Shown: positions 1 through 11,883, counted from the first letter of the stretch. The stretch is 64,000 bases of DNA from Rhodocollybia butyracea (GCA_015501585.1 JADNRY010000064.1:124001-188000), one strand, 5' to 3'. The notes: generated by a model from the letters alone, not told the origin. Translations and numbers: made by a program.

Positions 1-23
1 CAAACATCAGAGCTGCGTCGTAG

Positions 24-486
24 ACATCTGGTGCATTCTGATCGTAAGGGGGCCGAGCACAACATAGCCACAGTGACATACCTGTGACATATACCTGCCC
101 CGTCCTCTTCCAACGTATTCAGAGGTAAAATTGAAGGTAAAATGGTGATAAAACATTTGTTTTTGGTAATAAAAAGAAGTAAGTCCAAGTCTACCAAGAA
201 TAATGTTCATTCTGAGTTGTGGTGACTGGTCAGTGGCAGATAGCTTTTGTGGCCATTTTGTGGCAGTTTGAGCCTTTTGTTAAGCTTTCTCATAGTATCT
301 ATTATGGTTCTCTATGCAAGAATGCATAGTAATCTTTAAAGGAAGCTACACACGGCCACTGCCAGTCCAAGTCGCAAGACTTCGAGTTTCTTATTCATTG
401 AGGCGCAAGCTGCTGGGCGTCAAACCTGTCACGCTAAGGTGGCTATGTACTGCTCGGCCCCCTTACGATCAGAATGCACCAGATGT
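24..486. repeat. TIR-bounded, MITE-like element
   Basis: Positions 24-59 and 451-486 form a perfect 36-bp inverted repeat (starts ACATCTGGTGCATTCTGATC). A second, imperfect inverted match, ACATAGCCAC, lies just inside each arm. The 463-bp span has no convincing coding sequence, so a non-autonomous DNA transposon is the best reading. TAG occurs next to both ends (21-23 and 488-490) but with one extra T on the right, so the target duplication is uncertain. It could also be a hairpin-forming relic of a larger element. Confidence 0.6.
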
Positions 487-828
487 TTAGGAAACGCTCG
501 GTTGTTTGTTTGTTTGTTTGTTCGATGTTTATGTCTGTATTTATTGTGTAGCGGTCCGCGTTTCCGTACATCTGGGTACGAGATTAAGGTCTCCTAGCCT
601 AAGGTCTACTCCTTTACATAAGAACATCAGAACTTGGACTTGACTGATTTTTCACCTTTTCCGTGATCAAAGCACGTTCCCGAAGATTATTGGAAATACA
701 TAAAAAGGGTCGTTTACTTAGGAGGAGCTAGGAGCTGCTAGGAGGAGCTAAGTAGGACAGCCAAGTGGCCGCCGTCGGCTAGTAGGAGCTAGCTAGTAGC
801 GGGTCACAAGTACCCTCATAGCTATTTG
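487..828. other. Upstream spacer with short simple repeats
   Basis: No gene seen. It contains a (GTTT)n tract near 503-522 and irregular repeats of AGGAGCTA between about 719 and 795. Around 660-720 it shares words (CACGTTCCCGA, AAAAGGGTCGTT) with the region upstream of the second secreted kinase-like gene near 5580-5620, showing that promoter DNA was duplicated with the gene. Confidence 0.5.
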
Positions 829-882
829 TATAAAAGATAATGTCGAGTTCGATTTTCGGTATCAGGCTGGTCCTGCAACGAC
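829..882 (+). promoter_or_regulatory. TATA box and conserved leader block, copy 1
   Basis: TATAAAA lies at 829-835, 124 bp before the ATG. The block GGCTGGTCCTGCAACGAC follows at 865-882. The same block precedes the other four family members at 5732, 19992, 21169 and 23562, so it probably lies in the 5' leader of all of them. Confidence 0.55.
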
Positions 883-952
883 GCTACTTTCCTTTTATCA
901 TCACCCTGTTGCTGTGCAATTTCTTTTTATTGTTGTTCATTGCCTGCGCAGT

Positions 953-1957
953 ATGCGCTTCCCATCTTTCACTCTATCACTCTTCGCACTCTCGACTGTT
1001 CTGCCCACCATATATGCAGCCCCTTGCCAGTATGGAGATTGTTCGCTGCAACGCCGTGCCGCCACTTCCCTCATCGGGACCACCCTCACCATCGAAGGCA
1101 AAGGGGCAGTCATTGGTCCTCAAATTACAGACAAGGAGAATAAGTGGCGCCCCGTATATCACCTAGGTCAACTCGATTCCGCGTTTTCTTCATTGAGACT
1201 TTACTAACAGTTTACTTCAATCACTTTTAGCTTCATGGGACAATGAGAAGAAGGAAGCGGATAAGCCTGGTTACATCTTAAAACTATTCCTATGGGCGCC
1301 TGAAGATTCAAAATTGCGAAGAGAGATAGAGGCTCTCAGGCTCGTGGGTCAACTTGTTAAAGCAGGTCAAGTTGTTGTAGAAAATCAGAAGAAAAATGCA
1401 ATCGTGATGCATGAGGCACCAGGGAAGACAATGAAACAATTACGGGAGGACCACCCAAAAGAGATTGTGAAGATAATGAAACGATGGATACCCGCAATTG
1501 CGGCCAAGGCTGCTCATTTTGCTAAGCAAGGGCTAAGTCATCAGTGAGCAACTTAATTCCCCTGCGATTTTGTTGGATTTTGTTAAATTTTGTCGCTCTA
1601 GTGATCTGAACGAAGGCAATGTGAGTAACTCATAGAGCTTGCTCACTTGAAGCTAACTGTGGCCAAGATTTTCATAAGTATGAACAAGAATACAGCAGAA
1701 GACTTCCTTCCCTCGACTGGAGTCACCCCGGCTGACATGATGAGCCGAGTCACCCTGATTGACTGGGGGTACTATGACAGACCTGGCGAAAAAGTACGTC
1801 TACATTATAACTTTTAACTCTTCAAGTTTAATGCTTTTCCGCCCTACAGGGCTTCACGGATGATTCTAAAGAATTTGAGAGAAGAATGGGAGCAGATTGG
1901 GGCCTGATGGAATGGAGCCAGAGGAATGGACCCACGGAAGCCTGGCTGGGGATATAA
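953..1957 (+). CDS. Small secreted kinase-fold (APH-like) protein, copy 1
   Basis: Five exons by splice phase: 953-1166, 1231-1543, 1602-1620, 1668-1793, 1850-1957, giving 259 aa. A signal peptide (starts MRFPSFTLSLFALSTVLP, cleavage near the following alanines) leads to a short region with two cysteines, then a compact kinase fold. The ATP-anchoring lysine is in GYILKLF, a hinge-like segment is IVMHEAPGKT, the catalytic loop is DLNEGN and the metal-binding motif is LIDW. HxDLNxGN plus IDW resembles the aminoglycoside-phosphotransferase/choline-kinase superfamily more than classical protein kinases. Intron 1 has TACTAAC as branch site. Very little C-lobe follows LIDW. The catalytic residues look intact, so activity is possible; substrate and location beyond the secretory route are unknown. 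This copy has an unusual insertion before LIDW and a longer tail. Confidence 0.7.
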
Positions 1958-2765
1958 AAAAAACATTGAGTCTACAAGAGCGTCTACTGCAATCCCAAGT
2001 CTAATCACCAAGCCTAATAATACTGTCACATCTTGATCTCTTCGTAAAGTCTGCCCCTCTTTGCAAAATATATTTTTGTAAAATCACTTATCAATGTGCC
2101 CTACTTTGCTCATGTAATATACATAGATATAGGGAAGCGTTGGTCGACTAATTATACCTTGACGCGAATGAGTAGGATGTGTTGATATCATGCGAGTAGG
2201 TGATTGACATGGAAGGGCCTTACTCGCAAATAGCTCCCTATACCCATAACCCCGTTGCTCAAATCTGAGGTTATACTCCGGCTGGCTCATGGTGTTAGCA
2301 TGGTGTCCGCGCATAGATAATGCACTTCTACATCCATTCTCCAGTGCCCACCTCAGCCCTTGAAATTCGCATTCCTTCACCGATCACGCTTCCCCTCCTG
2401 CAAACCCTTCACAAACTACAACATCCCTCATTATCAACCCACTCCGACAACCTCTGATATTTCAGTAGCAGTGTGATACAATAATATTAGTGAGAAGCGA
2501 TACTTATCTTGTGCGTGTTACGTCCTGTACAGTTGGGATATCGCGATCCAGCGACACCCTCGCATTTCAGGACCATAGATCGACAAAATCCACGAGTCTT
2601 GACTCCGACCACGTTTGCATCCACACCATGTAAATCCCAATTTTACCTCACTCGGGAGCTCGGGAGCTCAATGACGTTGGCAGGAATAAAGCTTAACAGA
2701 CAGGGAGATTCTCTTAATATAGTGCGTGCCGGCTGTATTCTCGCTGCCATATGCTCTGGCACAAT
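1958..2765. other. 3' flank shared within the kinase-like family
   Basis: No gene supported. The stretch around 2030-2180, with the words CATAGATATAG and CTAATTATACCTTG, recurs downstream of copy 2 (about 6730-6860) and of copy 5 (about 25620-25730). The duplication unit therefore includes the 3' flank. From about 2350 the sequence also resembles the DNA at 18037 onward, just beyond the copia insertion. Confidence 0.5.
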
Positions 2766-4100
2766 TCAGGCATATAGGAGAGTAGGAAACCAAAAACAAA
2801 CTAGAATAAAAAGATGGAAGGTAGGAAAAAGGACTACGAGCCTTGTCATCGTCTTTGAGCATCTCCCAAAAGCCCCCCAGCATGTGGTGAAACTATTTGA
2901 GAAGGAGGGGTGGGGTAATGGGGGAGCCAAGGTTCCACTGTTTCGTACTGACCTTACTGCGCAGGTGATACCGAGCATTGGCAACGAGCACTGGAAGAGG
3001 TGGAAGACTGTGTCTGAGTTACAGTGACAGCATGGACATAGCAGAGAGTCGGCACGTTTGATAGTATATAGGTTTTTCTGACGCAGAATAGGCCCAGTCC
3101 GAAGCTGTGTAAGGACAGCGAGGAGCTTGCCAGATAGCTTCCAATAGTAGGTTACTGTAGCGCCGGATTGATCTCCTTGAAACTTGTGTAGCGAGGTGAC
3201 TTCATCCATTGCTCGCTGCGTTGCTTTGCTAGCTCTCTGCGGAATATGAGGACGACTGCAGCGCGGCTATGAGGATAAAGTTCCTCTGACAATAAGTATT
3301 CTGTTGCTCGCTCTCCTGCCGCAGCTTTCTTCCGATTCGCTTCCTAATCCACTCTCTTGTTTTCCGTCTACACCTTCATGGCCAGGCACCTAGGGAGTTG
3401 CTACCTCTAAATCCGGGAATGCTACGTCGTGTAATTGAGTGAGTGTGAAGTGAAAGAAGTCGAGAATGCGGTTGCCGGGTTGCCGTTATTGCCGAGGTGC
3501 AGTTTCCCGACAACTCTCGGACCGGCGGTTCAACTTGACTTCAACCAGCATGCCAGCCAACAGCGTGCCCGAGTCTGGATCTTATCGTTGTTCTCCATTC
3601 TTAACTAGCATTGCAGCAGCCTAAACGTGTCCTTTGTAACCAGCTGCCGAGCCCTTTTTCTCATCCAAATGATTATCAGGCCAGGATCGTACCGGACTGC
3701 CTCTGTTTCTCGATAGCTTTTGGCTTCAAGCCGTATGCGTAATATTCCATGAGGTCATGAAGGTGCCGGGGTCGCAGGAGTAGCGGGCTGATTTGGGACT
3801 CGTTTAGAGTGGGTATTCAGAAAGCATGGTAAGCCTTGTCGCCGCTCGTTGTCGTACCTTTCGACTCGCATATATATCTAGAATCTCAGTAGCCGTTGAA
3901 ATTTGAACTGTTGACGTTGTGCACCTGTTGTCAATCGTGCTTCCTGCCGCTGAACGGAAACGAGGCATCGTGTTATTGCCATCTTCTTTCCCTCTGTCCG
4001 AGTACATGGGACAAGCGCCACATTCACCGCATAGACCATTTGCGGCGGCACTTTGGACCTGTAAAGCTCTCGGATAGCTTTCATTATTTGCCTGCCTCAA
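2766..4100 (-). mobile_element. Tad-like LINE relic (RT end, RNase H, zinc knuckle)
   Basis: Read on the minus strand from high to low coordinates, three decayed pieces appear in the order expected for a fungal non-LTR retrotransposon. First comes the end of the reverse-transcriptase ORF (about 3800-4100; words like QRQEARLTTGA and the frame-shifted ATEILDIYASR). Next is an RNase H scrap near 3340-3420 (VPGHEGVDG). Last is a C-terminal zinc-knuckle segment (2770-3209; LTQLRTGPIL then CPCCHCNSDTVFHLFQC). Stops and frameshifts interrupt it throughout, so it is inactive. Much of it is repeated in degenerate form at 18037-18700. Confidence 0.65.
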
Positions 4101-4159
4101 AAAAATGCACTAGCCTAATAGCAATGCTAACCCGTATCCTCTATTGACAATCACAGGAT

Positions 4160-5070
4160 GTTCCTCCTTGTTCTCATCTGTGTCCGTCCGCTCTCGTTGA
4201 TGCTATCGCCGTTAGGCATACCTCTCCATACCTCAACCAACTCGGAGCCTCAGATTCAACCAGTGGTTGAGGTATCATTGGCGAAATGGAGACATGGCTG
4301 TTGACTGTGATCCACAGGTGTTTTACGAGTATATCCGCCCTTGCAATCTTTATGAGGGCAAAAGGAGATGGATGAGAGTCTAGAGGAACCTACAGAGCTT
4401 TCTGGTCCCTTGGCGGGTCAAAGCTCGCTTATTCACGCGTTGAATGTGTTTCTTGGCGTGGAGCAGTATTCGCATTCAAGGACCTCAACTGGATGGTCCC
4501 GGTCATCTACTACCGCTTCTGAATACGAACGCTCTGATGATACCTCTTCTTCCTTTCCTTCTCGCACACAACTCTACATGCCCTAGCTACACATGCCCTA
4601 GCACCAACGTAACGTCTTAACTCACCTCCAAAACACCGAATGTGCTCTCGAGTCTCCGTGCACTCGTCTTAAGTTTGACACCCTTGCCTCCGCTGGTCTC
4701 TCTCCTAGCGGAACACCAGTTCATCCACTGCTACTTCCACTTCCACCTTCACTCCCATCACCACATCATTCAATCCCCCATTATCCTCGTCTTCCATCGT
4801 CGCTGGCGCCACTGACGACGCCCTCCTCTTCTCTCAGCGTACAACGCCGCTGCCCTAGCGCTCAAAAAACTCCGAGACTCTCATATTGTTATCGTAACGC
4901 GGTATATTACTGCTCCTGCTGCAAGGGCAAGGCGTGTGCAGTCTACCGCAAGGGATACTCCTGCTGCCCGTGCGAGGGCACCTGTGCAGGAGGATCATCA
5001 GACTCGCACGGAAGCCTGAAGCCTGAGGCCGAACCTAAAAGGCAGCGTCGGGACTGAGCTCACTCAATTT
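4160..5070 (+). pseudogene. Degenerate duplicated segment, copy A
   Basis: No intact frame remains, but protein-like stretches occur on the plus strand in changing frames, for example ALKKLRDSHIVIVTRYITAP near 4860-4920 and GTELTQFSKAVRDETKD near 5050-5100. The same DNA order recurs at about 18730-19440, and a shorter part at about 22230-22400. I do not recognise the ancestral protein. It is probably a dead gene carried along when the neighbouring secreted kinase-like genes were duplicated. Confidence 0.4.
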
Positions 5071-5434
5071 TCAAAAGCCGTTAGGGATGAGACAAAAGAC
5101 GCTGTTATTAATTCTTCTTTGAAGTTTGTACAGTAGGCGTTGTATGTGTTGTAAGCTGGGGGTTGCAAGGTGAAAGGAGGTGGTTATTTAGATTTACAGT
5201 CTAATGGGTTCGACGAACTCATTCCTATTCTTAATTACTTGAAATACATACGTAGTAGAGCCCAGCGGAGCTGCAGAAGCAGCTAAAATCGTGTGTATTA
5301 GATGTGGTACATAATACTTTCTGCTGAGTATACCGAGCATGAACCGATCTTTCGGGGGTCCAGATTTATGGCTGGAAGGCGATGCTGTCAGGATTTATTT
5401 AAAATTCCTCTTTGACCCTAAGTCCTAATTTACC

Positions 5435-5749
5435 TGAGCGCGTTTGAAACTGTGTTGTTACCATTTTTGAGGCTGAGGGATTTTATAGTTGCTTCTTTCG
5501 CGTCTTTTTTGTGAACCCTCATTCCAGTAAGTTGCAACCTGTTACAATCACAACTACTTCTTATTGAAGCCCATTGGAGCGTGTTCCCGACAATTGGAAA
5601 ATGCATGCAAGGGTCGTTCAAAGCGACAAGGGCCAGCAGTAAGCGGCTAATGGAATCTTGATCACAGGTTCCGTCACCCCTCATAGCTATATCATATAAA
5701 AGATGGGTGTCAACCTACATTTTCGGTATCGGGCTGGTCCTGCAACGAC
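5435..5749 (+). promoter_or_regulatory. Duplicated promoter region, copy 2
   Basis: This stretch shares an upstream block (GAGCGCG...AAACTG, ACCATTT, GGGATTT) with 19820-19870 and 20925-20985 in front of copies 3 and 4. TATAAAA is at 5695-5701, 109 bp before the ATG, and the GGCTGGTCCTGCAACGAC leader block is at 5732-5749. Confidence 0.5.
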
Positions 5750-5803
5750 ACTAATTTCCTTTTATCACCATCTCATTGCTCTTTTATCATTGTTCATCAA
5801 GTT

Positions 5804-6687
5804 ATGCGCTTCCTATCTATCGCTCTATCGCTCTTTGTACTCTCAACTGTCCTGCCTACCATATATGCAGCCCCTTGCCAGAAAGAGGGTTGCTCACTGC
5901 ACCATGCTACCCATATCCCCGCTGGCACTACCCTCACCATTGACAGCAAGGTTGCAGTCATTGGTGCTCAACTTACGACTCCCGCCGATGATAAACTATG
6001 TACTGTGTATCGACTAGGTCAACTCAGTTCTGCATTGTTCACTGAGTCTTTACTAACTCCTTCAATAAATTTTAGCTTCTTGGGACGGTAAAAAGAACCC
6101 TACACCTGGTTACGTTGTAAAGATATTCGATCTGAAGTCTATTACCAAAGAGGAGATAGAGGGTCTCAAGCGCGTGGGTCAATATATTGCAGTGGATGAG
6201 AAGCAGAAAGCTCTCGTGATGCGCGAGGCACAAGGTGAAACGCTGGACAAGCTATTGGCCAAACACCGAATTTTAGATAAGGAGTTACATGAAAAATGGA
6301 TACCCAAAATTGCGGCTGAGGCTGCTCATATTGCCAAACACTGTGGGATATACCATTCGTGAGTATCTCAACCCACCAATTGTTTACATTTCCCTATCTT
6401 AGTGAATTTCCTTATATTTTGTTGGTCTAGTGATCTGAACGATGGTAATGTGAGTACTTGCAGAGTTTCACCAGCTCAAAGCTAATTTTCGTCAAGATTG
6501 TCATAGATATGAAGACAGAAAAAGTCACCCTAATTGACTGGGAGTACTATATCAAAGACGGGGACAAAGTATGTGTAACTACAACTTTTTTGACTTTTCA
6601 AGTTTTTTCAGGTTTAAGTAATACCTTTCTGCTCTACAGGGATTCATGTCTGATGTCGAGGATATCAAGGAGTATTTGGCAAGCTAA
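5804..6687 (+). CDS. Small secreted kinase-fold (APH-like) protein, copy 2
   Basis: Five exons: 5804-6017, 6076-6358, 6431-6449, 6497-6568, 6640-6687, giving 211 aa. Signal peptide MRFLSIALSLFVLSTVLP, two cysteines in the mature N-terminus, lysine motif GYVVKIF, hinge LVMREAQGETL, catalytic loop SDLNDGN, metal motif LIDWEYY. Intron 1 has a perfect TACTAAC branch site and removes a stretch that would otherwise shift the frame; the fourth exon starts after GTCAAG, giving GN followed by IVIDMKT. Flanks on both sides are shared with the other copies. The fold and key residues argue for a phosphotransferase-type enzyme; what it acts on outside the cell cannot be told from sequence. Confidence 0.72.
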
Positions 6688-7979
6688 TGATATGAGAGAA
6701 TCATGGAGTCTGAAAGATATTTTGATCATTTCATAACGTCCTTACAAAATTTATTTTTCATAAATTCAATGCAACCTTACTATAAGACCCCTTCACTCAT
6801 GTATATATACATAGATATAGAGAAGTGTTAATTGACCGATTGTACCTTGACTTGATAGCATGCAGGCAGGGTGATGACAGGGAAGGACTTAGTACTCACA
6901 AACATGTAGCTCTCGATCCGAGTCTTCAGACCCACATATCCCCAATAAGTATATCCCTTGCTCAAATTTGAGGCTCTACTTTGGCGGGCTCCAGTTAGTG
7001 TTGAAAAGACAGATTGAAGACAAAAGGAGCAGATAAAAGGCGCCAACTTTCTGCACCAAGTTTTTAATTGCTTATTCGGGATTCGGAATCCGGATGAGTA
7101 GAGCATCGGGCAAGGCATCTGGAGAAGCTTGTACAAGTAGTAAAACTGTAGAAGTTATCCTCAAAGTCAGACTATCAGCTTGAAGACAATAATTGCTATA
7201 GCAGATGATAGTCGGTCCTGGTACTATGTTCATTTCCGGCGAGTGTCAATCATAGTCCAGGTACTAGTAGTATAATAAGTAGTTTCATCTAACCTCGTCG
7301 TACGTGTAGGTTTATCTGGGTACTACAGAACTCTATATTATTGAGTTAAGAGGGCTGTTATTTTTTACCCAGTGCTCCAGACATAAAAATAACCGTCGCA
7401 ATACCCTAGTAGGAACCGTATGAATTGTTTAGTATGATTGTCCTGGCGAGGCTCTCTTCAGAGTCCTCACCACAATGATGTCGAATATCTGTATACACTG
7501 CAGGCAAGACATAGTGAAGGAAAAAATTCACTACCTTACCTCTTGCCTCACAATGCACTACCAGAAATAGTAGAACAGTATACTGATACACAAAATACAC
7601 AATGATGTTATGACAAATTGGTTCTGAGTCAAGGGCCACACAGCTATTGTCTGCAAAAACCCATAGTTTTCTGACTCTGGAAGCTGCATTGCGTGTTTCT
7701 CATGCTGATAACTTGTACCCCTTGGCCCAGAGGACAAATTCACAACAGGAGTTGCCGTACATAAACTTATACCTGATTAAGCAGTGGTTGAGCCGAAGAA
7801 GACACTCTGTTATATTACTGCTACTTACCTGGTTCAAGGGGTTGATTTAATATTGTAGTCTGGTTGATGATATGAGCCGAATTGAACTGGCTGTTATGTA
7901 CCTCAAAGTCAGAGGCAAACGAAAAGGCACTGGAAATAGGAAATGGTTAGGTGTACACAACAACTTGAAAGAAGCTGGA
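6688..7979. other. Intergenic, no gene supported
   Basis: The first 180 bases are the family 3' flank, with a short TATATATACATAGATATAG run near 6800. From 6900 to 7979 only short frames occur, with no recognisable domain, splice pattern or repeat. Confidence 0.5.
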
Positions 7980-9346
7980 TTACCCGAAATTTGCTTGGTC
8001 CGGATTGTGTGTGGCAGAGGCAGGAGCGGTAATGGGAGTCTGTGGTAGGTTCCAGCGTATAGCAGGTGCTTCAGGGGGATTTTGCGGTTGTGATTGTATA
8101 TCTTCGCTAACACAAGTCAAGGTGAGATCAACATCAACAGGACTGGGTAGAGGGAGAGCAGCTTTGTCTGCTACATCATCAACTCGGAATGGTAACTCTG
8201 TGTTTGACTTCTCGTGAATCACCGGGGCTTTGGGATCCTGTAGTTGTAATTGTTCATCCTGACTGCCATGAGCCTCGGTGAGATCAACAACAGGAGGTAG
8301 AGGGAGAGTGTCCTGTTCATCAAATAATTCCTCTTCCAAATTCTCCTCAGGAATCACAGGTAAGATGAGCTGTGGTGGTTCATCCTCAGACGTTGGGGTG
8401 AGATCAGCGCCAGGAGCTGGAGGTAGAGTAGTATCAAGCGATTCTATGACTGGGACCTCTGCATCAATGGCGGGGGCGCTCTCCCACTCCTGACCTAGCT
8501 CTATACGTATTCTAACACACTTGTATATATCATCGCTCTCACCCCGATAACTCTCACCCAACTGTAGCAGGTCTCCATCCTTGAGTTGGTACGGATGCGA
8601 GGGAGATTCTAGGCGGATGCCATTGAGAAAAGTACCTGTAGACGACTTTGTGTCGCGGATGAAGAGTTTTGGTGCGGCGGCACCTAGAGCTGATGGTGGG
8701 CCAGCCTCGACCCATAGTTCTGCATGAGCGCGACTGACAACTATGCTTTCAAAAGTCAATTTGAACAAACGGGGATCGTTGTTAATGACTCCACTGCCAT
8801 TTAAAAGATCTCCCATGAAGCGGCCTATTTGTAGAGCTGGGTCGCCAACATGCATATCGCGAGTGATAGCATCGAATTGTAGCGAACGACGGGGTTCAGG
8901 ATCGGAAACGAGACGAAGACGGAATGGGCCAGAGGTAGAGGATGGAGCGGGTGGAGTGGTGGGATGAGTTCCTGCCAAACGCCGTCGTCTAAGCATTGAA
9001 GGAAGTCCTGGAGGAAACCCAATTCCCAGGTTAGCTGCATCCCGGTTGATGGTTGCAGGAATATTGGTGGGAGCGTTCGTGGCACCCCCCGAAGATCTGC
9101 CTTGAGGAAGTAGACGAGGTCGCGTGAGTTTATTCTGTGATGAGGTTGTGCGAGTCTATTTTGTGGTGGCTCTCGATGAAGAGGGTCACTTGGGGGGTTG
9201 GATGTTGCAGAATTTACTGGTTTTCCTCTGGGAAACAAGCCAAGAATCGTTGAGCGTGAGGGAGGAGATTCCATTCCTGCGGGTGGAGCCTTGGCTGGGC
9301 CCATGATTCTAGCTGGATAATTAGAACAGTTGAATGTTTCAATCAT
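7980..9346 (-). CDS. Dma1-like FHA-domain protein without a RING finger
   Basis: Two exons on the minus strand, 9346-9218 and 9155-7980, joined through a 62-nt GTAAAT...AATAG intron in phase, giving 434 aa. Residues 1-110 are proline/basic low complexity. The FHA domain follows (about 115-270): IGRFMGDL, then VVSRAHAELWVE, RDTKSSTGTFLNGI and LKDGDLLQLGESY, with the phosphothreonine-contacting arginine and Ser-Arg-Ala-His present. The run from LQFDAITRDM to CVRIRIELGQEWES resembles Dma1/Chf-type FHA-RING ubiquitin ligases of fungi. The remaining 160 residues, however, are an acidic, proline-rich tail with no cysteine/histidine RING. It probably binds phosphothreonine partners but has no ligase domain of its own. 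Confidence 0.75.
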
Positions 9347-9969
9347 GGATAAGTTGCGCACCTATTCTACTTCAATGCTAGACCCAGAATTGTCACCTTT
9401 GAGTTTTCTTTTTTCATACGAGTCTCACCCTATACTAGTTGAGAATGCTCGATGACTCTGTCTGCAATTCTCGGGTTTACTTGCCAAAGTTCTGCCTGAT
9501 TGTGAGAGATATCTCAAATGGGATACTGTTCATTCGAGTATCAGAAAGCCAAACGGCGAAGTATTGTGATTTGTTTCTCGTTGCAGATAAATAAGCGGGG
9601 GAAAGGTCAAAAGGTCAAACTGCTAGGATACCAGTGTTATCGTCGTAGAGATAGCTGTAGAGTTTTAGGGTCAGATGACGGGCACCATCAAAACACAAAA
9701 ATGCATGTGGTCAGCTGCACAGGCGTCTAAAGCTATGAAGAAGCTCGAGTGAGGCTTCGAGGAAGGAAGGAAGGAAGAATTTATTACACGGCATGGTCCA
9801 AGTGCTGAACGCCGGAACCATTGGGAGAGGAGTGGACGAGCTCGCAACTAAGGTGCTGTAGATCCACCCGCCTCATCAATGGCTAGATAATATATATATA
9901 TGTGGCGTACATTGAAGGCTATTTATGTATGTGACAACTACTTTGGGCTTATGGTAAGGTGTGAATAAC
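9347..9969. other. Intergenic, includes GGAA microsatellite
   Basis: No gene seen. A (GGAA)n tract at about 9760-9777 precedes the LINE fragment, and an AT dinucleotide run lies near 9890-9902. Confidence 0.5.
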
Positions 9970-11082
9970 TTATCGGCGGTATTGGCTAGGGATGAGCATA
10001 GGAGTTGCATTGAAGAACTTGGTTAATTCAAATGCCCATTTAGCAAGAATTGGGAAGGTCAAGCGACAGGAGGCAATGTATGCCAAATAATGGTGAAGGT
10101 CCATGGTATTGCATAGGGGAATGGCATTTGGTTGGATTGTGTAAAACTTGGCCAGGAAGGAGGCGTGCATATTGATAATGGGTGGATGTAAGCATTCGAG
10201 CATAGCATGCTCAGGTGTTTCAACTTTACATTTGCAGAATCGGCATAAGCGTTCATTGTGAGGGACAGGAACATGGTGATTGTCTGCCCATGTAAGTCGT
10301 ACTACAGCTAGTGAGTGATCTCCTGCTAAAATTCTTGTGAGAGCTTTACGGTGTTGGGCATTATAGACATCGGCAAGGTATTGACGCCGGCACATTGTGT
10401 GATATTTAACAAGGCCATTCTCCTGTGGCTCCTTGCGAAGGCATAGTAGGTAAGAGCGTTTTTCCACTCTGAATAATTCATTTTGAACCCATTGAGATGC
10501 GGCGCTGAAGATGGATTTAGAGTAGTCACCTAACGATTCAGCCGATGTGGCAGTGAGGAGGTGGTTGGCATTGGGAAAGGTTAAGTGAGGGCATAAGTTT
10601 GATTTTACCTCTATGAGGTCACTGAACCATGAAGGTTTATTGCATAGATGCAAGTTAATGCTGTCATTGAGGGCAGTCCTTGCCAGGCAGTCCAATGGAC
10701 GAGTGAGCAGGTAGTCAAGAAAGCGAACTTGTAAGAGGAATCTGCGGTGTTTTAGAGGCATTATACCTGTTTCAGCAAATATTGCCGCAATGATGGAGGT
10801 TTTGGATAGCCCTAGTAGTCGTCTGTAGAAAGACTTCTGTACATCATATATAACATCAGATGAGGAATTGCAGGTGTCAATTGTAACCTCACATCCATAT
10901 GTTAAGTGTGGGTCAACACATCCCATGTAGAGGGTGGTTGCTTCATGCACAGGGAGAGCGCCAATCATGGACTCAATGTGAAGTACAGCATGGGCAAACT
11001 TACACAAGTTTTTGGCAGTTTTGTCTCCCGGAGAGATTACGCAAGACAATAGTCCATAGATGGTAGTTGATCCTATTTTAGC
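9970..11082 (-). mobile_element. 5'-truncated LINE: C-terminal part of reverse transcriptase ORF
   Basis: An open minus-strand frame of about 360-370 codons, read from about 11080 down to the stop at 9970. It matches the post-RT region of agaricomycete non-LTR retrotransposons: SMIGALPVHEATTLYMG, DPHLTYGCEV, FYRRLLGLS, ETGIMPLKHRR, then a C-terminal cysteine cluster LCRFCKCKVETPEHAMLEC. No catalytic YxDD region, endonuclease or upstream ORF is present, as expected for a 5'-truncated copy. The frame is still open, so the insertion is not very old. It is a different lineage from the relic at 2766-4100, which carried an RNase H. Confidence 0.72.
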
Positions 11083-11268
11083 ACGGTGCTACATACTAAG
11101 TACTTAGTACTTAGTCTCTAAGAATTATCTGGATACATGATTGGGTCAAGGGATCACAGCATCCTAGTAATTAGAAATGACAAGGCCAAATTTATAGCTA
11201 TATACGTGTTTTTATATGGGTGGATTGAGCATTACGACGAGTTGACGACAAGTGCTTCACAGGGCCTT

Positions 11269-11273
11269 GACCT
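11269..11273. repeat. Target-site duplication, left copy (GACCT)
   Basis: GACCT directly precedes the left LTR and is repeated exactly at 18037-18041 after the right LTR. Five bases is the usual length for copia integrase. Confidence 0.93.
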
Positions 11274-11788
11274 TGTAGAAACAGCGGTCAGTCAACACAA
11301 GGTCGACAGCATACTCACCTTAGAGTGTAAGGGTGTTTACAGGAGTTAAGAGTGCTTGTTGAGAGCAGAACAAGTGTCCAGACGAATAGTAGGATTCTTG
11401 GTTATTGTTACAGGAAAATATCTACAGTATTTATACTACAGAATATAATAAACCCTATAACAATGTATGAGTCTACTTGAGTCGTACTGCTAAACATAGT
11501 GCATATACATGTGCATAATGTACCCTAGAAGATGGAGTCCGTATGGTAATTCTATAGGTATTGTTCATAGGTACTGCAAGGCAGCGTACAAGCTATGTAT
11601 CATAAGACTAATAGCGAATGGCATAATTGACTACATCTATACGAACTTGCGTAGAGGCTGCGTCTAGTGTTTGAGGGTGAGTTTCAACATAGCATATATC
11701 GACAGTTCATCGATCGTATAGCAAGTGCGTCTAGTCGACTCACATCACTGATTAGATACGACTCATAAGCGGTAATCTAGTTTCAACA
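11274..11788 (-). repeat. 3' LTR of the copia element
   Basis: 515 bp, bounded TG...CA. I found two differences from the other LTR (CTTGCG against CCTGCG, and CTGCGTCT against CTGCATCT), about 99.6% identity. Confidence 0.93.
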
Positions 11789-11797
11789 CTCCCCCTC
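11789..11797 (-). promoter_or_regulatory. Polypurine tract of the copia element
   Basis: On the minus strand GAGGGGGAG ends exactly at the 3' LTR boundary, the expected plus-strand primer position. Confidence 0.85.
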
Positions 11798-11883
11798 GCT
11801 AAGAATTGTAGCTAAGAAGTATAATTTTTATCGACTTTAAACGGCATTATAGTTTATAGACATATTGCACAGTCTATAGCGAA

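Noticed and set aside
7..210. 67-codon minus-strand frame at the window start
   Set aside because: Falls inside the inverted-repeat element and shows no domain.
840..1166. Alternative starts and frames upstream of the MRF start in copy 1 (840 and 914)
   Set aside because: The other copies do not keep these upstream starts in frame; the ATG at 953 gives a signal peptide conserved in all five.
2509..3027. 172-codon plus-strand frame
   Set aside because: Lies opposite the zinc-knuckle end of the LINE relic and has no recognisable domain.
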